Shown piece by piece: positions 49,195 through 59,341 of a DNA stretch of 64,000 nt. Made by a program: the position numbers and the translations under genes. The notes under the pieces are model-generated. The model saw only the letters and a program-made list of their open reading frames with translations, made no database searches and was not told where the DNA came from. The first letter of the stretch is position 1. Every line of letters starts with the position of its first letter. The DNA comes from Phytopythium helicoides. Taxonomy: Eukaryota; Oomycota; Peronosporomycetes; Pythiales; Pythiaceae. The stretch spans positions 186,001 to 250,000 of the forward strand of contig JANFNE010000055.1 of NCBI GenBank assembly GCA_024867545.1, read 5' to 3'.

Positions 49195-50688
49195 ATGAAG
49201 CTCAACTATCGCCTAGCATTTTTGGCTTGTGCCCTACTGCCGATGGTAGCTTGTGCATTCCGTGGCGACGGCACGACGTATGATCTTGGCAACCTGTCGG
49301 GAGGAAATTGCAATCTCATGTACAACCCGGCTGGTGCGTCGACCAACTTTGCAGCCATCAATGCAGCTCAATGGGAGGATTCGATGAGTTGTGGACGATG
49401 CGCACAAGTCACGTGCGTCGATAAGCTCTGCGCTGAATCCCACACGCAGTCCGAGGTCGTGTACATCGTGGATCAGTGTCCGGGGTGTAAGTTCGGAGAC
49501 CTGGATTTATCGCCAGGAGTGTTTGCAGACATCACAGGGAGCACTCCAAGTCGAGTCGCCATCGAGTGGACTTTTGTTGACTGCCCAGTGTCAGGAAACA
49601 TCCAATATTGCCTGAAGGCAGGTAGCAATTCGTTTTGGACTGCTGTTCAGCCAAACAACTTGAGATCAGGCGTCAAGAATCTCACAATCAATGGCAATAG
49701 CGTCGACATGGTCGCATCTTCGTTCTACTTTTTGCTGGACGGAGAAAGTCAAACCAAAACTGACCTGACAAGCGTCAAGATTTCAATGGTCAGCGTCGAT
49801 GGAGACGAAGTCTCCGACACCGTGTCGTTCACGAAGGAGGGGTCGTGCGTTCAAGGTGCCTCGCAGTTCAAAGGGACAGGTTCAGGAGGGTTTACTGCGA
49901 CTGCATCGACATATTCGTCTCCGCCCCTAACGGCAGTCGTATTGACGCCGACTCCGACCACTGGAACTCCTGCTTCTAGCGAGTCTACAGCTCGAACAAG
50001 CGCACCAGAACCAACATCAATGACTCCGCAACCCACGAATCCTCCAACCACGTCGACTCCGGTGCCATCTAAAACAGATGAAACTTTCAAAACAAGCGCC
50101 AGTAATTCTGCATCGCACGGCTCAAGCACGAGCGGAAGGAGCGCCAACAGCAACGCCAGCAGCAGCAATGAGAATAGCAGCGAAAGCAGAAGCAGAAGTC
50201 GTAGCGCGACCAACAGCAACACTAGAAGCAGCAGCAGCAGCAGCAGCAGAAATAGCAACGAGACCAAGAGCACCACCGGGAACTACAACGGCAGCAGCTC
50301 TGAAAGCGGTTCGGGGAAGGGCAATCATAACTCTGGGTCAGACGCCATTCAGCAAAGCAAGACTCCACCTTCTTCTTCCGAAGCGACCAGTAAAAGCCAA
50401 GCACAATCGACCAACAGCAGCTCTGGTGCCGAGCCAATTACAACTGGAAGCGAGGGACTCAACGCGACTGGACTAGTGCTTGGGCTGACGAGTACTCTCG
50501 TTATTGGGTTTATCGTGGTTGGTGCACTCATCATTCTCGCTCACAAGCGGAAAGCTTGCCCTGAAAAGACCGACGATCACGTGGATCCTCCGAGTGAGTT
50601 CGAGCGAGGCCACTCGAGCAGCGTGTTTGTCATGATCTCAACGCCTACTTGTAGTATGCACGAGGAAGCTCCTTCCTCAAACCAATAG
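49195..50688 (+). CDS. Membrane-anchored expansin-like protein 2
   Basis: 497 residues, ATG at 49195. Signal peptide about 1-20 (ending VACA). The expansin core runs to about residue 220, with GNCNLMY, CGRC, VDQCPGC and GDLDLS (Asp104), followed by a binding-like domain with FWTAVQP. The stalk is the longest of the three (about 230-420) and unusually rich in serine and asparagine, partly encoded by AGC repeats at about 50226-50250. A transmembrane helix (about 424-448) and a 49-residue tail complete it. The stalk should be heavily O-glycosylated if it passes the secretory pathway. Codons are less GC-rich than in expansin 1. Confidence 0.9.
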   Translation: MKLNYRLAFLACALLPMVACAFRGDGTTYDLGNLSGGNCNLMYNPAGASTNFAAINAAQWEDSMSCGRCAQVTCVDKLCAESHTQSEVVYIVDQCPGCKFGDLDLSPGVFADITGSTPSRVAIEWTFVDCPVSGNIQYCLKAGSNSFWTAVQPNNLRSGVKNLTINGNSVDMVASSFYFLLDGESQTKTDLTSVKISMVSVDGDEVSDTVSFTKEGSCVQGASQFKGTGSGGFTATASTYSSPPLTAVVLTPTPTTGTPASSESTARTSAPEPTSMTPQPTNPPTTSTPVPSKTDETFKTSASNSASHGSSTSGRSANSNASSSNENSSESRSRSRSATNSNTRSSSSSSSRNSNETKSTTGNYNGSSSESGSGKGNHNSGSDAIQQSKTPPSSSEATSKSQAQSTNSSSGAEPITTGSEGLNATGLVLGLTSTLVIGFIVVGALIILAHKRKACPEKTDDHVDPPSEFERGHSSSVFVMISTPTCSMHEEAPSSNQ

Positions 50689-51822
50689 AGTTTAGTTCCA
50701 GTGCATTCCCGTTGCCGCCACTCGTTCGAGTCATCGATGTCTCCTGCTCCGTTTGAAGTGGCCGGATCGTTGACCTTGACAAATCCATCATTTGATCTGT
50801 AGCACTTCAAGCGATACCACTCCACCCTGACGCCGACCGACCAGCTTTCCGAACGTGGGGTTCCGTTTCGGCGAAGGTTCGAGCGTAGAACTCGTTGAAC
50901 TCGAGTGCGACATGGCCAAAGATGTCATTTTCAATGTGACGACAGCGTGAGTCGCCTTCACACGTGAGATTGGGTAGGTACAATCCATATACTATGGGCA
51001 TTACAAGGAGTTCATTGCATCAAAATTCCTCAGCACTTCGGTGGTAGCTAGTTTAGGTCCTATGCGTTTCATAGATTCGGCTTTCTGAAGATGAGACCCC
51101 TGTCACTGACACTGCCAAGGAGGACTGCGACGAGATCAATGGACGCGCAGATGGTCCGCCGATCACCTCGATACACGGTAGCTCGGTTGCAACGAGGAGT
51201 CGAAGGCCCTGCACCAGCCATTGCAGACCTCTGCTCTGTTCTTGCATGCACCGATCGCTGTCCAATGGACAGATGTCCGTGCCATGCTAGCAAGTCGAAA
51301 ATCACGTGACCAGCGATGGAGGTTGTCGGCACGTGCTGGCAGCGTTGCGCGCTGGTGTCGGCACGTCAGCTCGAGAGGCGCACACCACGGTGCCGACCGG
51401 TTCTGTCTCAAGTCTCCGATGGATGGCGCACGAGAGATCTCTTCCACAAAGCGTGCAAGAGTTGTCGCCCGATTGCATGCATGGTGCACTTTAGCCCATC
51501 GCGGAATGAGCTCGAGATGAGCGGCTGCACCCAACTCGAGCGACAAATCGTTTCGCCGGCGTGTCCGCTCACGAGCAATTCAGCGTCCGAGGCGTCCGAG
51601 TGTACCACCGTACGCACGCAAAGTCGACTCGGTCTGGAAAGTCTTGCGCAACCAGCCACTCATTCGTGCTGACTCGCGCCGCGAACTAGGCTCGCGAGGC
51701 CTGCTCGATCGTACTGTATGCCAGGCTGGCGATGCAAGCGTTTGACAACGGGCTAGCTTGGCGTGGTGCCGCGTATTTCGTGATTCGCATCGCTTTGATC
51801 ATTCGAAACTACGCTGTGGATC
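50689..51822. other. Intergenic between expansin genes 2 and 3
   Basis: On the minus strand at about 50700-51000 two frames (one with EWYRLKCYRSNDGFVKVND, the other with FGHVALEFNEFYARTF) look like a frameshifted coding relic of unknown identity. The rest, to 51790, shows no gene. tcattcgaaact at 51799-51810, just before the next ATG, resembles an initiator. Confidence 0.4.
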
Positions 51823-53118
51823 ATGCGCCGCAACCGTAGAGCACTTGCCGCAGCCGCAATGACTTCGATGCTCGCAAGTCGGACCTTGACAACGTCCGCG
51901 ACGACGTACACATTCGAAGGCGAAGGCACATCGTACTCACTCGGCGAGCCCTCCGGCGGAAACTGCAATCTAATGAACTATCCGTCCGACGCCACCACCA
52001 AGTACGCTGCGCTCAATGCTGCGCAATGGGACTCTACCATGAACTGCGGCCGCTGTGCTCAGGTTACATGCACCGACGCTCAATGTGCCAACGCTCCTCA
52101 GAGCTCCGAGATCGTCTACATCGTCGACCAGTGCCCAGGATGCGCTGTTGGAGATTTGGATTTGTCGCCAGAGGTGTTTGAAAGCATCACGGGACTCTCT
52201 TACACTCGTGTTAGCATCGAATGGTCATTCGTCGACTGCCCAGTAGAAGGAAGTATCGAGTACTGCTTGAAGACCGGGAGTAACTCTTTTTGGACGGCTG
52301 TGCAACCGACAAACATGATCGCGGGAGTGAAAAGCTTGAGCATCAACGGCAAGGCTACCACGATGGTCGATTCCGCATTCTACTTTCTGCTTGACGGAAA
52401 CAGCCAGGACGAAACAGACCTCAGCCAAGTTACAATCTCGATGATTGGCGTGAATGGAGAAGAAGTCCAAGACACGGTCTCATTCGCGTCCGAAGAGTGT
52501 GTGCAGGGCTCGTCGCAGTTTTCCACCGGGAATCCGTCGTCAGAGCAAGATTACGAGCTGTACGCATTAGCTGCATCTGGATCAAGTGCAACCGAGTCAA
52601 CTGAGAGCCCAACGGCAACGCCAGCTCCGGAAATTGAGACGCCAGAGCCGACGGAGGCCGCGACTTCGCCAACATCGACACCGACACCGACACCGACACC
52701 AACTCTGGCTCCAACTTCAACTCCGACTTTGACACCAACAAACCCACCGACACAGGCACCTTCAACGAACGAGAATACCCAAGCGAGCGCTAGAAATGCC
52801 AACACAACCACTGTTGCAGCTGACGCTGATCCCACATCGTTAGTGTCACCAACCCCCAGTCCGACTTCGCTGCGAGCTAACACAACCAGCTCAACCACCA
52901 CGACGCCGACCATCATCGGCCTTGGTGTGCTGCTGCTCGTCGGTTTGGTCGTTCTTGCTGCAGTGGCGATTATTGCTCGTAGGAAGAAGATTGCGCTTCG
53001 CACCAAACAGAGTCAGATCGACGATGACATGGACCGGATATCGACTGTCTTGTCACCCCGCTCTCCGTCGTATCTTCCAGCTCAAACTCCAACTCGCAAC
53101 TTCGCCATTCTGTACTAG
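51823..53118 (+). CDS. Membrane-anchored expansin-like protein 3
   Basis: 431 residues, ATG at 51823. N-terminal signal about 1-27, after an arginine-rich beginning (MRRNRRALAAAAMTSML). The expansin core (about 28-135) has GEGTSYSLG, GNCNLMN, NCGRC, VDQCPGC and GDLDLS (Asp113), then a binding-like domain with FWTAVQP. The stalk (about 250-360) is Thr/Pro-rich, including a TPTPTPTPT run at about 52676-52705. A transmembrane helix (about 364-385) precedes a 46-residue tail. It is closer to expansin 2 than to expansin 1 in the core. Same strand as its two neighbours, a local tandem family. Confidence 0.9.
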   Translation: MRRNRRALAAAAMTSMLASRTLTTSATTYTFEGEGTSYSLGEPSGGNCNLMNYPSDATTKYAALNAAQWDSTMNCGRCAQVTCTDAQCANAPQSSEIVYIVDQCPGCAVGDLDLSPEVFESITGLSYTRVSIEWSFVDCPVEGSIEYCLKTGSNSFWTAVQPTNMIAGVKSLSINGKATTMVDSAFYFLLDGNSQDETDLSQVTISMIGVNGEEVQDTVSFASEECVQGSSQFSTGNPSSEQDYELYALAASGSSATESTESPTATPAPEIETPEPTEAATSPTSTPTPTPTPTLAPTSTPTLTPTNPPTQAPSTNENTQASARNANTTTVAADADPTSLVSPTPSPTSLRANTTSSTTTTPTIIGLGVLLLVGLVVLAAVAIIARRKKIALRTKQSQIDDDMDRISTVLSPRSPSYLPAQTPTRNFAILY

Positions 53119-54398
53119 TGCCGGACGAGCAGAGGGAGGAGTCATCGAGGCTGGCGGTGTCTGTAGAGCGATTAGTCCTCCCCATGATGATGGCGTGCAG
53201 GCGTGTAGGCTGAGGCGATGTGTATTCTAGCTGTGAATGTGAATGTAACTCGCGCACGTCAGCTATAAGATGGAGCGCGCAGGATTTGACCCTTGCGTCG
53301 ACCTAGCTGGCGAACGAAATAGTTCCTTGAGCTCGCTGATCTCGATTAGGAGACGCTACGATGGGCGACCGACTGGATTGATCGACGACCGCGCATCTTT
53401 GGTCGTTGCTGGAGCTCCGCCCAGACACGCTGCATTTCATGGACGCGCAAGCTTTTTTCGGATGGCCACACGTTCATGTTGAAGTTGGCGCTGTCGACAG
53501 GATCGGATCGAACGCCCGACTAGAGAGGCTAACGCGGCCACGCTGCTTGCCACGACATCGACAGAGGTCGTGTGCGAGCGCAATGTTTGCCAGCTGCCGA
53601 TAAACCGCCTGTGCACCAATGAGTTTGCCTTGGTCAACATGGCGAGCCTCATGACTCGAGGCCGCGTTATGCACGGTCCCGAGGACAGGCGCCCTCAATC
53701 TGCGCGCGAAGCAACGCGAGTGCTCTCGTCTTTCTGACCTTCGCGCTACGGTCCATAGCCCACATGGCGTGGTCACCTGTCTTGTCGCCGTGCTCTGCAA
53801 GTTCTGGGCGGCTCAGAATGCTCGCAGGTGGTCTCGACAATCGCTCCGACCCATTCAATCGAGCATGTCTGGTGCCCCTTGTGCGCGGCTTTCATCGGGG
53901 ATTGGCAGGCGAAGGCGTCTTACCGGCTCCAGCATTGCGTATTTTTGCTGTCTCGGGGGACTTGTCAAGCTCCCAGCTGACTCCTAGAGCTTCAGTTCAA
54001 TATCTTGTCGCCCAGGACATTGCGGTGGCGATGATTGCTCGCCACGTCCGCGACATATTTTGCATCGGCGCTGTGCACCGCAGCAGTCGCAAGTGCCCCG
54101 TTCGAACTGTGCGTCGCACTGTAGCACTTCTCGTAGCCAACCGGTGCATGAACACGCTCGCTGCTGCAAACGCTCGCTGTGTCCACCTATTCCCCAACAA
54201 GTTCAGAATCCGAGAGCCTTGGTCAGAACCGACTGCATTGCTCATTTCGACTTGGTCTGCGCTCACCACCGTCCTCGGCAATTGCCACTACAGCCGTCTG
54301 TCTCCCGGTTGGAGCAGCCCTGAACGCACACACACAACAGGAGCTACCTCATCGATCATTGCTGACGTTGTGAGCAGCGAAAGCAAATTGGCAGCACC
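53119..54398. other. Intergenic, upstream of the 54399 gene
   Basis: About 1.28 kb, no convincing gene. A minus-strand frame at 53474-53800 (108 codons) has mildly coding-like composition but no domain. The last 60 bases contain ctcatcgatcattgct, a weak initiator candidate. Confidence 0.4.
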
Positions 54399-55673
54399 AT
54401 GGGCAAGGACCGCTTCACGATCAACCCGTTCCCAGCGCTGCAGCTCTCGCAGGAGGACAAGATGCAGCTGCTCGAGCTTGCTCGCACGCTCATCCAGGCT
54501 AACTTTGAGCGCGACGAGATCTTCTTCACCGAGAAGAAGCGCAAAGTGGACTTTGACCGCTGGAAGATCACCAAAGAGCGCGAGAACATGCACGTCTACA
54601 CAGAGCGACCAGGCTACACGAGCCCAGAGTCAGCGGCCGAGTCGATTGCGAAGGATGCCTCGGGCACGCGACTGCCCGCGATTCTGTCGGTTGGTAAGGT
54701 CGAAGGACGTCTTGACGACATGATGTTCGGCGTCGTCAACCCGACGCTCGAAGAAATGCGCATCAAGGCATCATACGTGCACGACTTCAGCGGCGCCTGC
54801 GTGCTTTCGACGATTGTGGAGCCTACGATCGAACAGCCTTTCACCTCTGTCGTCGTCAAGTGGATGGAGCTTGACATCCCCCTCCACAAGACCAACATCC
54901 TCCAGAACCGCGACTACGTCTACCTCGAAGCGACTGGATTCGTCACCAAGCCGAATGGAGAACGTGCAGGCTACCATTTCCTCCACTCGATCGATTTTCC
55001 TCAGATTCACAAGCTCCCGAACCGCGTGCGTGGTGACTTGTCGATCTGCGGCTTCTTCCGTCAGGTGGCTCCGAACATGATTGACGTCTGCAAGACTGGG
55101 CTTATGGATCCTTGCGGCGATATGATCCGCATGTTGGCTGTCCCCGTGATGGCTGCTGCATTCTTGTCTCCGCTTCGCTACGTGTACTGCGGTCAAATGC
55201 GCAAACTAACATGGCGAATGGAGAAGCGTCATGCAGAGGCGCGTCAGCACGGCGCCCCTGAGCCGGGCACGACGTGCGTCTCGTGCGATAGGAGCGTGTC
55301 GAGCATGTTCTCGTTCGGCAGCGGCAAGGCCAGCAACACTTGCCGATCGTGCTTTCATGTCGTCTGCGGCGCGTGCAAGATCAAGAAGAAGATCAGCCTC
55401 GTGACCGCCGACTTGGAGCTGGCGCAGCGCAAGGTGACTTTCTGCACTGCATGCATCGCCGACGTTACTCGTTCGAGCGCAGTGGATGTTGCCTGTGCTT
55501 TGATTGAGGAGCAGGCTTCGATCAAGGCGTCGTTCGTAGTCCCCGGATCGACGCGCAGCACACATTCATCCTCGCTTGCATCGGATTCGACTGGATCAAG
55601 TGGTCAGACCCACAGCATTTCGGCGGCTACGATCCCTGCGCCAGCGAATGGAGTGGTGCGGGTGTCGTCGTAA
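54399..55673 (+). CDS. START-like / FYVE-like protein (group G)
   Basis: 424 residues, ATG at 54399 (MGKDRFTINPFPALQL). START-like motifs are LDDMMFGVVNPT, KASYVHDFSGACVL, KWMELDIPL, QNRDYVYLEATG, GYHFLHSIDFPQ and CGFFRQ. The DPGGD segment reads DPCGD, adding a cysteine. Zinc ligands are C293/C296, an 18-residue linker, CRSCFHVVCGAC and FCTAC. The tail is Ser/Thr-rich and longest in the group (ending VVRVSS), without the SEMSF-type end. Parts of the START-like region are near-identical in DNA to the 56930 gene. Confidence 0.92.
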   Translation: MGKDRFTINPFPALQLSQEDKMQLLELARTLIQANFERDEIFFTEKKRKVDFDRWKITKERENMHVYTERPGYTSPESAAESIAKDASGTRLPAILSVGKVEGRLDDMMFGVVNPTLEEMRIKASYVHDFSGACVLSTIVEPTIEQPFTSVVVKWMELDIPLHKTNILQNRDYVYLEATGFVTKPNGERAGYHFLHSIDFPQIHKLPNRVRGDLSICGFFRQVAPNMIDVCKTGLMDPCGDMIRMLAVPVMAAAFLSPLRYVYCGQMRKLTWRMEKRHAEARQHGAPEPGTTCVSCDRSVSSMFSFGSGKASNTCRSCFHVVCGACKIKKKISLVTADLELAQRKVTFCTACIADVTRSSAVDVACALIEEQASIKASFVVPGSTRSTHSSSLASDSTGSSGQTHSISAATIPAPANGVVRVSS

Positions 55674-56929
55674 TGAGAGAGGCAAGCCAACCGAGCCAAG
55701 GCGCCGGTAGAACTAACACCAGTGTATCAATACCGTAGGAAGTAAAAAAAATGCGTCAGACATTTCATTATGCTTGTGAGTGTCTGCCGACCTTTGCATA
55801 CTCGTACGCAGTGAGTCATTGCCTGCTCGTAGTGAGCCGGTCGACACTGGATTCGTATAATAGGTACAGGTCCCATGCTGCTGCTCCTTTACTAGTGATA
55901 GACGCGCTCATGGACCTCGATGTTGTGCTCGTCTCGTCACACCGCTGGTCCGCTCTTTCGCGTCCAGTAGACCAAAGTCGACTCTTGTCGTCGCCGGCTC
56001 TCGTTCTTGCCGCTCTTGGATAGTCGGGTCGTGCTGGCGGCTCGTGCGTTTTCGCCATGTGAGTTGAGTTCCCTTGCTCTGTCCGGATTTCAGTAACGCT
56101 AGCAACTCCATATGGGCGACCACCTCGAAGCAGCGGGGCTTCCGGCGCAAGTCGTGGCATCGTGATGAGCCAGTCTGTCGTCATGCCTACGACAGAGTCG
56201 CTGCATAAAGTCGCGTCCTCCATTTTCGTCACGCAACAGGGGCATGGTACAGTTGCACGAAATTCCAACGTTGCGAGGTCCTCGAATTGCTTGGGCTCCC
56301 CAACAAAATCCTTCAGCACTCCGGAGCATGCGCTGCTTGCATTCACTCGAGCGGCTCCATTTGAGCCAGAGCGAGCATAGCTATGCACATCCACAATCAA
56401 TGAACAACAAATGCATGGAGAGGCGAGTCCTTCAACCCGTGTGCAGAGCTGCGCCTCTTTGGTGGGAGTTTCGACAGCTGCCGCGGTGTCGTGGCGTTTA
56501 ACACGGCGGACTTGCAACTCAACTCGACTGTGGCACTCTGTCGCAGTCAGTGAATCCGACACGCATGCTACAGTAGTCAGCGTATGCAAAAAGTCGGAGA
56601 CACGGGTGATTGCGACGGAGCGCTCGATTTGTAAACGGAGATCAGCCGCAAGCCACAAGTGGCGACAGCGCCGGCTGGAATGGACGGTGCAGAGGGAGAT
56701 CGCAAGCAGTCGAGCACCTTCGCTTTGGGTAGACAATGAATGTCCGAACGTGGGGCTCGCAGCTCTATAACACTGTTACCACTGGTCTGTCCATCGCGTC
56801 CTTGGCGCGATGTGTCCACTCTCCTTACAGCAGCATCCGGTAGTTGGTCAGCTGCTGTCACCACCCGATAAGCAACGCATGTTTCGTCCGATGCCATTCA
56901 TCGATTTCGCGTGGAACGCATAGGCAGCC
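55674..56929. other. Intergenic, upstream of the 56930 gene
   Basis: The minus strand is open for 306 codons (55816-56736), but this frame begins with TTG, has no recognisable domain and lies across a promoter region; not called. The 3' end contains the initiator listed next. Confidence 0.45.
56893..56907 (+). promoter_or_regulatory. Oomycete initiator-like element
   Basis: gccattcatcgattt, 23-37 bases before the ATG at 56930, is exactly repeated at 59312-59326 before the next paralogue and fits the oomycete initiator pattern. Conservation between duplicated promoters supports function, although the duplication itself explains part of it. Confidence 0.55.
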
Positions 56930-58147
56930 ATGGGCAAGGACCGATTCACCATCAACCCGTTCCCGGCCCTGCAGCTTTCGGACGAGGACAAGTTGCAGCT
57001 GCTCAACCTCGCGCGAACGCTCATTCAGGCCAACTTCGAACGCGATGAGGACTTCTACACGACTAAGCAGCGCAAGGTCGACCTCAGTCGCTGGAAGCCC
57101 ACAAAAGAGCGCGAAAACATGCACGTCTACACAGAGCGCGCGAGCTACCAGGCTGCCCACTCCAAGGTCGATGCCAACGGCAACGCAAAGCTGCCAGAGA
57201 TCTTGTCGGTCGGCACTGTCGAAGGGCGACTCGATGACATGATGTTCGGCGTCGTCAACCCGACAATTGAGGAGACGAGGATCAAAGCTTCGTACGTGCA
57301 TGATCTAAGTGGCGCGTGCCTCCTGTCCACCATCGTCAAGCCTACAATCGAAGAGCCTTTCACCTCTGTCGTCGTCAAGTGGATGGAGCTTGACATCCCG
57401 CTCCATAAGACCAACATCCTCCAGAACCGCGACTACGTCTACCTTGAGGCGACTGGATTCGTCACCAAGCCGAATGGAGAACGTGCAGGCTACCATTTCC
57501 TCCACTCGATCGACTTTCCTCAGATTCACAAGCTCCCGAACCGCGTGCGTGGCGACTTGTCGATCTGCGGCTTCTTCCGCCAGGCTGCGCCAAATGTCAT
57601 CCATGTTTGCAAGACTGGTCTACTTGACCCTGCAGGTGACATGATCCGCATGTTGGCTGTCCCCGTGATGGCTGCTGCATTCCTGTCTCCGCTTCGCTAC
57701 GTGTACTGCGGACACATGCGCAAGTTGACGTGGCGAATGGAGAAGCGCCACGCCGAAGCCCGACAGCATGGTATCCCGGACCCTGGTCCGTACTGTGTGT
57801 CTTGTGCGAAGCCTGCGTCGAGCGTGTTCTCGTTCGGCAGCAGCAACAGCAAAGGCAGCAACACGTGTCGCTCGTGCTTCCACTCTGTTTGCAGTGCTTG
57901 CAAGATCAAGCGTAAGATCAGCATTGTGACTGCTGACATGGAGCTTGTGCAGCGGAAGGTCTCCTTTTGCTCCGCGTGCATCGCCGACGTCACTCGTTCA
58001 AGTGCAGTTGAGATCGCGGGTGCAATGATCGAAGAGCAGGCGAGCACGAAAGCGTCGTTTTTGATCCCGAACTCAGCTCGTAGGACGCACGCGTCTTCGA
58101 TCGGGTCGTACTCGACGAGTTCGAGTGGTGGGAGTACCGACTTCTAG
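56930..58147 (+). CDS. START-like / FYVE-like protein (group G, tandem copy 1)
   Basis: 405 residues, ATG at 56930 (MGKDRFTINPFPALQL). START-like motifs are intact (LDDMMFGVVNPT, KASYVHDLSGACLL, QNRDYVYLEATG, GYHFLHSIDFPQ, DPAGD). Zinc ligands are C289/C292, a 20-residue linker with Ser/Asn repeats, CRSCFHSVCSAC and FCSAC. The tail is Ser-rich, ending SSSGGSTDF. The gene, its leader and about 100 bases of 3' flank are paralogous to the 59342 gene, the second unit of a tandem duplication. Confidence 0.92.
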   Translation: MGKDRFTINPFPALQLSDEDKLQLLNLARTLIQANFERDEDFYTTKQRKVDLSRWKPTKERENMHVYTERASYQAAHSKVDANGNAKLPEILSVGTVEGRLDDMMFGVVNPTIEETRIKASYVHDLSGACLLSTIVKPTIEEPFTSVVVKWMELDIPLHKTNILQNRDYVYLEATGFVTKPNGERAGYHFLHSIDFPQIHKLPNRVRGDLSICGFFRQAAPNVIHVCKTGLLDPAGDMIRMLAVPVMAAAFLSPLRYVYCGHMRKLTWRMEKRHAEARQHGIPDPGPYCVSCAKPASSVFSFGSSNSKGSNTCRSCFHSVCSACKIKRKISIVTADMELVQRKVSFCSACIADVTRSSAVEIAGAMIEEQASTKASFLIPNSARRTHASSIGSYSTSSSGGSTDF

Positions 58148-59341
58148 GCCGATAGCAGTCCAGCACTGGCGAAGGAAGCCGTGCAGCTCTGGGCTGGCAA
58201 GGCTTTTCGTCACGGCTGGTTATCGATTGGAGATATCTGTCGTAGCTGTGAGCGTTCATGAGGGTGGTGTCTTCGTCTGGAGCATATGTGAATGTATCTT
58301 ACAATGGGAGTTCATTACTTACGTGGAGTCTTCGTCTAGAGAAAATGGAAACGCTTTCGACAGTGTGAGTTCGTTACTTACGCGCTACTCTACGCTACAG
58401 TAGTTAGCAGCCGATTCAACGTCTGGGAGCTTGCGAGGATGAACTCGAGGTGGACTTGGTGCCCAACAGAGTTGCCGAATGACGTGTCATTTTGGGGGAA
58501 TCCCATCATACATTTTTGTAGTAGCTGATAAGTCGAAGCTCACTTTTGCTGCACCGCCGCGCAGCATTTGTCTTTCTGAGATCCTGCCGGCGTTGGTGAG
58601 ACTACGGAAAGTTTGCAAGAACGAGAGAAGGCATGTTGCTAGCACTCGCCTTCGGCTCGCGGGTATGGCCGTGGTAAGCCCGGCATCCTACGATCAAAGA
58701 CGATGACTGGGAATGGAACCCAGTGAAAATGCATGTTCATCTTGGATTTCAACCGATATGCAGCAACAGTAATAACGCAATGTACCAGATACGGCAGTAG
58801 CTTACATTTAGCTAGAATATACTAAAGAATGCAGGCATAGCAGAAGTACTCAGATTAGTGCAGAATTCTTCATGGCCGCTGTCACTGCAAATCGCGTCGC
58901 CACTTTGAACGAGGACTGCAATCTCTGAACATGCGTGACCTGCAACTGCGAACACCGGTCAGAGAGAGTGTCGAACGCCTTCACAATTTGGATATCTATT
59001 GGTGTTCGAAGTGACTGTGCGGCGTCTGGGAACCCTGCGCGCTAAACGTGGTGAGCCTCAACTCAACTCGACCGTGGCATTTTTTGTGTCTGACTTTCTG
59101 AGTTAGAAAGTCAGACTCATCGGAGACTCTGGCTCGAAGGGCTCCGGTGAGTGCTGTACAGTATCGCAAAGCCAGCTGGACACTGCAGAGAGAGCTTGGG
59201 CACCGTTGCACCCTCTCGCTTTGAACAAGCAACGGCTTGTCCATCGCGTCCTAACCCTCAACTCGGCCTCTACTGGGCTCGCAATCACGCTCTCGATGCG
59301 GCTCAGCCGATGCCATTCATCGATTTCGCTCGCCAGGAGCT
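58148..59341. other. Intergenic between tandem group G genes
   Basis: The first ~110 bases match the 3' flank of the second copy (60560 onward), and the last ~30 match the first copy's leader. In between nothing is recognisable; a perfect inverted pair gactttctgagttagaaagtc lies near 59091-59111. Confidence 0.5.
59312..59326 (+). promoter_or_regulatory. Oomycete initiator-like element (second copy)
   Basis: Same 15 bases as at 56893-56907, 16-30 bases upstream of the ATG at 59342. Confidence 0.55.

Noticed and set aside
53764..54723. 319-codon plus-strand frame overlapping the start of the 54399 gene
   Set aside because: It runs in a different frame through the start of a well-supported gene and has no features of its own.
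55816..56736. 306-codon minus-strand open frame between two group G genes
   Set aside because: It starts with TTG, has no ATG near its beginning, shows no domain, signal or membrane pattern, and lies where a promoter is expected. Length alone is suggestive, so a homology search would settle it.
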